Positions 50,016-57,328 of a stretch of 64,000 nt of DNA are shown piece after piece. A program made the translations under genes and the position numbers. Position 1 is the stretch's first letter. Each line of letters opens with the position of its first letter. Origin of the DNA: UMGS1052 sp045580005 (GTDB lineage: Bacteria; Bacillota; Clostridia; Oscillospirales; CAG-382); contig JAZNMZ010000003.1 of NCBI GenBank assembly GCA_045580005.1, forward strand, positions 1 through 64,000, read 5' to 3'. A model generated the notes under the pieces. It searched no databases. It saw nothing but the letters and a program-made list of their open reading frames with translations, and had not been told where the DNA came from.

Positions 50016-51452
50016 ATGAAAAATTATACTAACAGCGAGCTAACAGAATATAAGCAGTTTCTCTCGGGTAAGCTCTGCGCCGTCCTCGGCGTAGGTATAA
50101 GCAATCTCCCGCTTATAGACTTTTTGCTCGAAGCAGGAGCGATGGTTGTAGCCCGTGACAAAAAAGAAAAAAGCGCACTTTGCGAAAACAAAGCTCTTGA
50201 CATATCCCGTCTTGAGCGTGCCGGTGTAAAGTTTGTCTGCGGCGAGGACTATCTTGACAGCCTTTGCGAGGACATTATATACAAAACTCCGGGACTTCGC
50301 TATGACAATGAAAATATCATGCGCGCTGCCGCAGCAGGCAGTATCGTCACAAGCGAGATGGAGGCTTTTCTTTCTATCTGTCCGTGTAAGATTATCGCAG
50401 TGACAGGAAGCGACGGCAAGACGACAACCACAACACTTATCGCAAAGATACTTGAGCAAGCGGGACACAAAGTCTTTCTCGGCGGCAATATAGGAAAGCC
50501 GCTTCTTTATGAAACAAAGAATATGACCCCCGACGATTTTGCTGTGCTCGAGCTTTCAAGCTTCCAGCTCCACACGATAAACAAGCACAAAAACGCAGGG
50601 CTTCCCACGCCGAAAATCAGATTTCCCGATGTTGCAGTCATCACCAATGTCAGCCCCAACCACCTCGACTGGCACACCGACTATGACGAATATATTGAGG
50701 CAAAAAAGGCAATCTTTTCGTTTATGAAAAGCCACGGCACGCTTGTAACAAACGCCTGCAGTGATATTACAAAAAACTATGCTTTGCAGGCAGAAAAGCT
50801 CGGTCTTAAGGTACGCACTTTCTCGGCAAAATGCGAGTGTGACTATTATCTGCACGGAAATGACATAATAAGTGACGGCAAGCCGTTTATGACAAGAGGG
50901 GATATAAAAATACCCGGCATACACAATGTCGAAAACTACATGGCAGCTGCGGCGGCAACGCAGGATTTTGCAAGCAGAGAGGATGTTATAAAGGTTGCCG
51001 CAAGCTTTGGCGGTGTCGAGCACAGGCTCGAGCTTGTACGCGAGCTTTGCGGTGTGTCATACTACAACAGTTCTATCGACTCGTCCCCCTCGAGGACTGT
51101 TGCGGCTGTAACAAGCTTTGGCGAGCAAGACAAGAAAAAGCTCATTCTCATCATGGGCGGCTACGATAAAAACATTCCTTATGCTCCGATAGGCAAGCCT
51201 GTTGGCGAATATGCAAAAGCCGTCTTTCTGTGCGGTGCAACAGCCCCAAAAATAAAAGAGGCTATTGAACAGGCAGGTGGAGATGTGAGGATTTATATGT
51301 GCGACAGCTTTAAGGCAGCTATTGATGGTGCGCGGGCTGAAGCGGCAAGCGGCGACAAGGTAATACTCACTCCTGCGAGCGCAAGCTTTGATATGTTCAA
51401 AAATTTTGAGGAGCGCGGCAGGCTCTTTAAAGAGATAGTAAACAATTTCTGA
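50016..51452 (+). CDS. murD: UDP-N-acetylmuramoyl-L-alanine:D-glutamate ligase
   Basis: The 478-residue ATP-dependent ligase adds D-Glu to the peptidoglycan precursor in the cytosol. It has the N-terminal Rossmann domain (AVLGVGISNLPLIDFLLEAGA), the Mur-ligase ATP loop GSDGKTTTTTLI, a central NVSPNHLDWH block with the metal-binding His, and the C-terminal domain. It is separate from the usual mur cluster and heads a row of M42 peptidase genes 18 bases downstream. Upstream of the start is a weak CAGGTG site. Confidence 0.94.
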   Translation: MKNYTNSELTEYKQFLSGKLCAVLGVGISNLPLIDFLLEAGAMVVARDKKEKSALCENKALDISRLERAGVKFVCGEDYLDSLCEDIIYKTPGLRYDNENIMRAAAAGSIVTSEMEAFLSICPCKIIAVTGSDGKTTTTTLIAKILEQAGHKVFLGGNIGKPLLYETKNMTPDDFAVLELSSFQLHTINKHKNAGLPTPKIRFPDVAVITNVSPNHLDWHTDYDEYIEAKKAIFSFMKSHGTLVTNACSDITKNYALQAEKLGLKVRTFSAKCECDYYLHGNDIISDGKPFMTRGDIKIPGIHNVENYMAAAAATQDFASREDVIKVAASFGGVEHRLELVRELCGVSYYNSSIDSSPSRTVAAVTSFGEQDKKKLILIMGGYDKNIPYAPIGKPVGEYAKAVFLCGATAPKIKEAIEQAGGDVRIYMCDSFKAAIDGARAEAASGDKVILTPASASFDMFKNFEERGRLFKEIVNNF

Positions 51453-51469
51453 TTTTAAGAGGGGTTTTA

Positions 51470-52552
51470 ATGAAAAACACCATAAAAGATATATACAAAA
51501 GCCTCGTTCAGATTCCCACTGTCAGCGGATTTGAAAGGCAGAGTGCCGAGAAGATAATTGAGGTCGTGCGCTCGTATACAGGCTTTTTTGATAGGTTTGA
51601 AATAACACACGGCGGCAGCGTTATCTGCTATCACAAGGAGCATCTATCTCCAAAGCTTCTCTTTGATGCGCATATTGACACTGTCGGATTTATCGTAAAG
51701 GAAATACTACCGGGCGGCTTTGTAAAGGTAAAAAGTGTCGGCGGTATCGATACGCGCATTCTTCCCGGTAAGACAATCGAAATCTACGGGAATCAAACGG
51801 TAAAGGGTGTGTTTTTATCCGTCCCCCCACATCTGTCGGGAGGAGAAAACAAGCAAAAAGGCACCTCTGAAGATCTTTTTGTTGTCGATACCGGCTACAC
51901 AGATGAGCTCCTGCGCTCGTATGTTCAGGTCGGCACTCCCTGCGGTTTCTGTGAGGAGCCGTATACACTTTTTGACGGCAGTCTTTGCGGTAGCGGTATG
52001 GACGACAAGATTTGTGCCGCAGCCATTATACTCTGCGCAATGCTGCTTGAGAAAAACAAAAGCTACAGCGACACCTGCTGTGTTATTGCCACCTTTTCGG
52101 CACACGAGGAGTTGTCGGGCGACGGAGCGTATGATATTCACAGAGTCGGCGCTGACGGTGCTATTGTTCTTGATGTAAACTTCGGCAGAACAAAGCATAC
52201 CAAAGATAAAGAAAGCTACCCTCTGGGTTCAGGCTGCGGAGTATCATATTCGTCAACCGTAGACAGAACTCTCACCGAACAGCTTATCTTTATTGCAAGG
52301 GCAGAAAATATCCCGTTGCAGACAATGGTAGAAACAACCGGCACAGGTACAAACGCCCACAATCTGCAAAAGCTCGGAACGCCCTGTGCTGTGCTTTCTG
52401 TTCCAGAAAAATATATGCACACCTACAACGAAACGGTAAACTGCGACGATGTCGTGTCGGCGGCAAGACTGCTGTGTGCCCTGGTAAAAAGCTTTCCCGA
52501 ATATGTGCAAAAGGCAAGCGCAGCTCGCATAGTAAAGGGGGAAGCAAAATGA
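51470..52552 (+). CDS. M42 family metallopeptidase, paralogue 1 (catalytic set intact)
   Basis: M42 enzymes are large oligomeric zinc or cobalt aminopeptidases that trim peptides in the cytosol. The 360-residue protein keeps the metal and catalytic residues: DAHIDTVGF (His, Asp), GMDDKICAA (bridging Asp), SAHEELSGDG (catalytic Glu pair), LDVNFGR (Asp), and the late His in VPEKYMHTYNE. GAGGGG precedes the start. Its stop overlaps paralogue 2 (ATGA). Confidence 0.9.
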   Translation: MKNTIKDIYKSLVQIPTVSGFERQSAEKIIEVVRSYTGFFDRFEITHGGSVICYHKEHLSPKLLFDAHIDTVGFIVKEILPGGFVKVKSVGGIDTRILPGKTIEIYGNQTVKGVFLSVPPHLSGGENKQKGTSEDLFVVDTGYTDELLRSYVQVGTPCGFCEEPYTLFDGSLCGSGMDDKICAAAIILCAMLLEKNKSYSDTCCVIATFSAHEELSGDGAYDIHRVGADGAIVLDVNFGRTKHTKDKESYPLGSGCGVSYSSTVDRTLTEQLIFIARAENIPLQTMVETTGTGTNAHNLQKLGTPCAVLSVPEKYMHTYNETVNCDDVVSAARLLCALVKSFPEYVQKASAARIVKGEAK

Positions 52553-53583
52553 ATTATGAGCTTTTGAAAAGGCTGTGTGACGCACACGGCGTGTCGGGAT
52601 TTGAAAAAGGCGTACACGAGCTTATAATAAAAGAAATATACGACTTTTCCGACGAAATATACTACGACAAGGTCGGCAATCTTATTGCCTTTAAAAGGGG
52701 CAAAAGCTCTGACAAAAAGATACTCTATTCCTGCCACGCAGATGAGGTTGGCTTTGTTATAAACCACATAAACGACGACGGCACTCTGGGGTTTGATGCT
52801 ATTGGTATGTCGTCAAAGGTCTTTTGCGGCAAAAAGGTGCTTATAGGCAAAAAAAGAATTCCCGGCATCATCGCGACAAAGCCCGTCCATCTCATCCCCA
52901 AGGACGAGCGCGGCAAGGAGTCTTCTGCCGACGATATGTACATCGACATAGGCGCCACAAAAGAGCAGGCTCTCTCGCTAGGCGTATATGCCGATTATGC
53001 AGTGTTTGATACAAAATACTGCGACTTCGGCGAGAACAAGATTATTGCCAAGGCTATTGATGACAGATTTGGCTGTGCTGCTCTGTGTTCTCTTGTAAAA
53101 ATCACTCCCGAATACGATAGTTATTTTGCCTTTTGTATCGGCGAGGAACTGGGACTTCGCGGCTCATACTCTGTTGCAAACGCGATATATCCCGACCTTT
53201 GTATAAATGTAGAAGCAACAACAGCAGGAGATATACCCGGAGCCTCGGGGGAGGAAAAGACCTGCTCAATGGGCAACGGTCCTGTAATCCCCTTTATGGA
53301 CGGGGGAACCTCGTATGACAGATCATTGTATAAGACAGCAATCTCTCTTGCAAACGAGCATACTATTCCCGTGCAGACAAAAACAAAAATCGCAGGAGGT
53401 ACCGATGCGGCGTCATACCAGCGCACAGGCGGCGGAATACCCACCCTCGGAGTAGCTCTTGCCACAAGATATATCCACTCTGGAGCGTGCGTTGCAGACA
53501 AGGGCGATATAGAAGCTGCCGAGAAGCTCCTTAATCTTTTATACCAAAACACAGATATGTTTATCGGAGGAAAAGAAGATTGA
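52549..53583 (+). CDS. M42 family metallopeptidase, paralogue 2
   Basis: The 344-residue protein keeps CHADEVGF, AIDDRFGCAA, GEELGLRGS and ATRYIHSGA. At the fourth ligand site it has Glu (INVEATTAGD) where paralogue 1 has Asp; Glu also seems frequent there in the family. The start ATG 52549 overlaps the previous stop and follows GGGGGAAGC. The TTG start of paralogue 3 overlaps its stop. It is likely active. Confidence 0.92.
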   Translation: MNYELLKRLCDAHGVSGFEKGVHELIIKEIYDFSDEIYYDKVGNLIAFKRGKSSDKKILYSCHADEVGFVINHINDDGTLGFDAIGMSSKVFCGKKVLIGKKRIPGIIATKPVHLIPKDERGKESSADDMYIDIGATKEQALSLGVYADYAVFDTKYCDFGENKIIAKAIDDRFGCAALCSLVKITPEYDSYFAFCIGEELGLRGSYSVANAIYPDLCINVEATTAGDIPGASGEEKTCSMGNGPVIPFMDGGTSYDRSLYKTAISLANEHTIPVQTKTKIAGGTDAASYQRTGGGIPTLGVALATRYIHSGACVADKGDIEAAEKLLNLLYQNTDMFIGGKED

Positions 53584-54524
53584 AAGATTTGATTAAAAAG
53601 CTCGTCCTCACACCCTCCCCGTCGGGCGGAGAGAGCAGGCTGACAGAGCTTATAAAAGACGAAATTTCCCCTTTTGTTGACAGTGTTTGCACCGACAGTA
53701 TAGGAAATCTTGTTGCCATAAAAAAGAGCAAAAAAGAGCACGCAAAAGTTCTCGCACTTGTCGCACACTGCGACAGGGCAGGCTTTGTCGTAAATTATAT
53801 AAACGAGAACGGCACACTCAGCGTGCACCCCACAGGCTCTCACAGCAATCTTTCCGACGCCTACTCTACGGTGTCTGTATGCGGAACGGACGGAACCTTG
53901 ATCCGAGGAATTCTTATTCCCAAAAATGAGAGCTCATTTGTCGTTGACATCGGAGCTGATACAAGGGAAGAAGCAGAAAAGTCGGTCTGCCTCGGTGATT
54001 TTGCAGCAGTGACACCAAAGTGGCTTGAATTTTCCGACGACAGAATATGCGCCGACGGTCTTCACAGCTCGCTCGCGTGCGCGCTGCTTATAGAGCTTGC
54101 AAAGGGAATCACCTCTCCGACGCATGATATATACTATATCTTCACAGTACAAAACGGTCTTTCCGGCCGCGGTGCAAGGCTTGCAGGCGAGAACACAGGG
54201 GCAGATTTTGCCGTGATAATCGACAGCATAAACACACAAAACAGAGATTTCTCATGCAAAATCGGCGTGTCAGACTCTCTGTGTGTATTTTCAAAAGCAG
54301 TTACAGACTCTCTTGAGAGTGCGGCAAAGACTGCAGATGTAAAATACTCGCTTGCTGTGACAGAAGAGAAGACCGATGCGCAGAGCTTTGCACACGCAGG
54401 GGCGTGCGCAGGCGCGCTGTTTGTGCCGATAGAAAACTGCGGCACAGGCGGCGAGATATGCAGTATATCGGCGGCAGAGGACGCAAAAAAGATACTTCTC
54501 GCACTGACAGAGTGTGAGCTTTAA
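53580..54524 (+). CDS. M42-like protein, paralogue 3, predicted catalytically dead
   Basis: The 314-residue protein aligns along its length with the two preceding paralogues but has lost key residues. AHCDRAGF keeps the first ligands. The bridging DDR block reads ADGLHSS, the catalytic Glu-Glu is Gln-Asn in TVQNGLSGRGA, and the last His site reads IENCGTGG. It may be a structural or regulatory subunit of a mixed M42 complex. The start is TTG 53580, overlapping the upstream stop (TTGA), with GGAGG upstream. Confidence 0.85.
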   Translation: MKDLIKKLVLTPSPSGGESRLTELIKDEISPFVDSVCTDSIGNLVAIKKSKKEHAKVLALVAHCDRAGFVVNYINENGTLSVHPTGSHSNLSDAYSTVSVCGTDGTLIRGILIPKNESSFVVDIGADTREEAEKSVCLGDFAAVTPKWLEFSDDRICADGLHSSLACALLIELAKGITSPTHDIYYIFTVQNGLSGRGARLAGENTGADFAVIIDSINTQNRDFSCKIGVSDSLCVFSKAVTDSLESAAKTADVKYSLAVTEEKTDAQSFAHAGACAGALFVPIENCGTGGEICSISAAEDAKKILLALTECEL

Positions 54525-54539
54525 CGAAAGGATATAAAA

Positions 54540-55787
54540 ATGGATATGCAAAAATGGCTGAGCTTTGCAGCCGAGGTTGAAAAAGAGCTTGTAGAAAAAG
54601 GAATATATGCAAGAATAGACGATATAGCCTTAAAAAATCAGATAAAGGTAATGAACGCATTCAGAGGTCATCAGGTATCCGAGTCACACTTCTGCCCCAC
54701 AACAGGCTACGGCTATGACGACAGAGGCAGGGACACCCTTGATGAGATTGTTGCCGAGGTTTTTGAGGCAGAGGATGCCTTTTGCCGTCACACGATAATC
54801 TCGGGTACGCAGGCATTGTGTATAGGTCTTTTCGGAATACTGCGTATGGGCGACACAATGCTCTCTGTTACGGGCAAGCCGTATGATACCCTCGAGGAGG
54901 TCATCGGTATCAGAGGCGAGGGCAACGGCTCTCTGCGCGATTATGGCGTAAACTACCGACAGATTGATATGGTGGACGGCACTATCAATTTTACTGAAAT
55001 CAAAGAGGCGCTTGAGAAAGACAAGACAATAAAAATGGTGTTTGTTCAGCGTTCAAAGGGCTATAGCGTGCGCCCGACTCTGTCTGCAAAAGAAATAGGC
55101 GAGATTGCGCAGTTTGCTCACTCTATCCGCCCCGATGTGTATGTTGTGGTTGACAACTGTTACGGCGAATTCTGCGACGAGCACGAGCCGACCTACTACG
55201 GTGCCGATATGATTATCGGTTCACTTATAAAGAACGCGGGCGGCGGTATGGCAGAAACAGGCGGATACATAGCAGGAACAAAAAAGGCGGTTGAGCTTGC
55301 CTCCTACAGACTCACAACTCCCGGCATCGGCAAGGAAGCAGGCGCAAGCCTCGGTCAGACAAAGAATATGTACAAGGGTATCTTCTACGCACCGCACACT
55401 GTGGCGCAGGCACTCAAGACTGAGGTGTTTGCCGCAAAGGTTTTTGAAAAGCTCGGCTTTGATATATACCCTGCAGCAGAAGAGGTAAGACACGATATTA
55501 TACAGACTGTGACTCTCGGCAGCGAGGAGGGACTTCTCAAATTCTGCGAGGGTATCCAGAGTGGGGCTCCTGTTGACTCTCATGTTGTGCCCGAGGCGTG
55601 GGAAATGCCGGGATACGCCGACAGGGTTGTAATGGCAGCCGGTGCATTTACATCAGGCTCGTCTATCGAGCTTTCTGCCGACGGCCCGGTAAAGGCTCCG
55701 TACACAGCCTATCTCCAGGGCGGTCTTACATACGAGAGCGGCAAGCTCGGCATTCTCTATGCCGCAGCAAAGGTAACAGAAAAATGA
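54540..55787 (+). CDS. Methionine gamma-lyase family protein (aluminium-resistance type)
   Basis: The 415-residue PLP enzyme belongs to the PF06838 family, often annotated as aluminium-resistance protein or YnbB. It shows the PLP lysine in IIGSLIKNAGGGMAETGGYI and the VVDNCYGEF block. True substrates are little studied; a C-S lyase activity on sulfur amino acids is likely. GAAAGG marks the start. Its stop overlaps the tag start as ATGA. Confidence 0.9.
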   Translation: MDMQKWLSFAAEVEKELVEKGIYARIDDIALKNQIKVMNAFRGHQVSESHFCPTTGYGYDDRGRDTLDEIVAEVFEAEDAFCRHTIISGTQALCIGLFGILRMGDTMLSVTGKPYDTLEEVIGIRGEGNGSLRDYGVNYRQIDMVDGTINFTEIKEALEKDKTIKMVFVQRSKGYSVRPTLSAKEIGEIAQFAHSIRPDVYVVVDNCYGEFCDEHEPTYYGADMIIGSLIKNAGGGMAETGGYIAGTKKAVELASYRLTTPGIGKEAGASLGQTKNMYKGIFYAPHTVAQALKTEVFAAKVFEKLGFDIYPAAEEVRHDIIQTVTLGSEEGLLKFCEGIQSGAPVDSHVVPEAWEMPGYADRVVMAAGAFTSGSSIELSADGPVKAPYTAYLQGGLTYESGKLGILYAAAKVTEK

Positions 55788-56335
55788 CAAAAACGCGCTG
55801 CAGCTGGTGCAATATCAAAAATCCCCTTTATGTAGACTACCACGACAAAGAGTGGGCTCTTCCCGTATACGATGATGAAACTCTCTTTGAATTTTTAATT
55901 CTGGAAAGCTTTCAGGCAGGTCTCTCGTGGGAAACTATTCTCAACAAAAGAGAGAGCTTCAGAGATGCCTTTGACGGCTTTGACGCAAAAAAAATAAGTG
56001 AGTACGGGGAGGACAAAGTCCTACAGCTTATGCAAAACAGCTCTATTGTGCGCAACCACCGCAAGATTGAAGCGAGTGTCAACAATGCAAGGGTTTTTCT
56101 GGAAATTAAAAGGGAGTTCGGCACATTCTGCGAGTATATATGGCATTTCACCAATGGAGAAACCATATACGAATCCGACAAGACCTCGTCTGCTCTATCC
56201 GACACAGTATCCTATGACCTCAAGAAAAGAGGCATGAGATTTGTCGGCACAACAATTATTTATTCATTTCTACAGGCAACGGGAATTATCAACTCCCATG
56301 AAAAATGTTGCTTTTTGTACAAAAGGAATATATAA
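55784..56335 (+). CDS. tag: DNA-3-methyladenine glycosylase I
   Basis: The 183-residue enzyme removes 3-methyladenine from DNA. It begins with RCSWCN and has DYHDKEWALPVYDD, then LILESFQAGLSWETIL; Cys and His residues near both ends (first Cys, HDKEW His, late His and Cys in NSHEKCC) form the structural zinc site. ATG 55784 overlaps the upstream stop. It is probably the last gene of the murD row; the next gene has its own promoter. Confidence 0.93.
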   Translation: MTKTRCSWCNIKNPLYVDYHDKEWALPVYDDETLFEFLILESFQAGLSWETILNKRESFRDAFDGFDAKKISEYGEDKVLQLMQNSSIVRNHRKIEASVNNARVFLEIKREFGTFCEYIWHFTNGETIYESDKTSSALSDTVSYDLKKRGMRFVGTTIIYSFLQATGIINSHEKCCFLYKRNI

Positions 56336-56348
56336 TCATTTTCCATTG

Positions 56349-56377
56349 TTGACTTTTTGGTAAATATGTGATACAAT
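56349..56377 (+). promoter_or_regulatory. Promoter of the dockerin gene
   Basis: TTGACT (56349-56354), 17 bases, TACAAT (56372-56377), 39 bases before the start codon. Confidence 0.75.
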
Positions 56378-56416
56378 TCATATGTGTATAAAATGTTCAA
56401 AGCAGAGGAGACGAGT

Positions 56417-56740
56417 ATGAAAAAGCTTTTGATAAGAATTGGAGCCATTACTCTTTGTGCTATAATTTTATCTATTCTCAGCCTGTCGGTTTTTGCATAC
56501 GAGCTTGGTGACAACGATGCAAAAGACGACTGGGACAAGCAGTATGTTTCAGCAGACGCAAACGACGATGGCAAGGTTACAACAGCAGACCTTATTCTGG
56601 TTCGACAGTATATCACAGGACTTACCAACGAAACAGCACTTAACATAACTGCAGCAGATGTGTCTGGCGACGGCAGCGTTACAACAGCAGATCTTATTCT
56701 TATACGCCAGTATATCGCAGGACTCATCACAGAGTTTTAA
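56417..56740 (+). CDS. Secreted standalone type I dockerin protein (107 aa)
   Basis: A signal peptide (residues ~1-28, ending SLSVFA) is followed by a short acidic linker and two EF-hand-like dockerin repeats: DANDDGKVTTADLILVRQYI and DVSGDGSVTTADLILIRQYI. The Asp/Asn positions of both calcium loops are intact. There is no catalytic or binding domain, so the whole mature protein is a dockerin. Dockerins bind cohesins of cellulosome scaffolds; free-standing ones may act as plugs or adaptors. It has its own promoter and terminator. Confidence 0.92.
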   Translation: MKKLLIRIGAITLCAIILSILSLSVFAYELGDNDAKDDWDKQYVSADANDDGKVTTADLILVRQYITGLTNETALNITAADVSGDGSVTTADLILIRQYIAGLITEF

Positions 56741-56752
56741 TAGTCAAAAATC

Positions 56753-56781
56753 AAAGACAGACCATAGGGTCTGTCTTATTT
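56753..56781 (+). terminator. Terminator of the dockerin gene
   Basis: AAGACAGACC pairs with GGTCTGTCTT, followed by ATTTGTT. Confidence 0.85.
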
Positions 56782-56843
56782 GTTATATTAAAAAATCTGC
56801 TATAATCTGTAAAGGCAAGCGTTGCTGTTCTTTTTTGCTTTTT

Positions 56844-56868
56844 GGGGCGACCGATGGTCGCCCCTACA
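56844..56868. repeat. Short palindrome with TGTAGGGGCG end
   Basis: GGGGCGACC pairs with GGTCGCCCC around GAT, followed by TACA; the reverse strand reads TGTAGGGGCG. It belongs with the repeats at 39183 and 40752. Confidence 0.5.
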
Positions 56869-56918
56869 GAGTGTACTTTTTGCTTATATTATAGAGCAAT
56901 TCGCCAATCAGCCACAAA

Positions 56919-56945
56919 GAAAAACACCGCCTTTGCGGTGTTTCT
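56919..56945 (-). terminator. Terminator of rnpB
   Basis: On the minus strand AACACCGC/GCGGTGTT is followed by TTTCTTTG, about 10 bases after the RNA's 3' end. Confidence 0.85.
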
Positions 56946-56954
56946 TCGTTTACA

Positions 56955-57312
56955 GCTGTACCAGACCGTAAGCCGGGTTCTGTCGTGGACGATTATCTAT
57001 CTTGTTTCTGCGTTGCCGCAGAAATCTATGCCACCCATGGAAATTATGCCGAGCAAGCATCTGAAAAAATTCAGCTTCCGGTCGGTGTTGCTTCGGATAG
57101 GGTTTACACGGCACAGAGTGTCTCCATTCTGTCGGTGAGCTCTTACCTCGCCTTTTCATCCTTACCGGACATAGTCGGGCGGTAATTTTCTGTTGCACTT
57201 TCCCTAAGGTCACCCTCGGCGGATGTTATCCGTTATCCTGCTCTGTGAAGCCCGGACTTTCCTCACCCGGGCTGCTTTCGCGATCCCGGGCGCAATCGTC
57301 TGGTCTGGTACA
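56955..57312 (-). ncRNA. rnpB: RNase P RNA, bacterial class A
   Basis: This ribozyme cuts the 5' leader from pre-tRNAs. On the minus strand it has the 5' core GAGGAAAGTCCGGGCT with CACAG, the AGGGTGA and GGTAAGAGCTCACCG blocks and the 3' core ACAGAACCCGGCTTA. The ends GTACCAGACC (57302-57311) and GGTCTGGTAC (56958-56967) pair as helix P1. The ~357-base length is normal. It begins 17 bases after the ClpE-like gene's stop. Confidence 0.96.
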
Positions 57313-57328
57313 GGGTATACTTTTTGTA

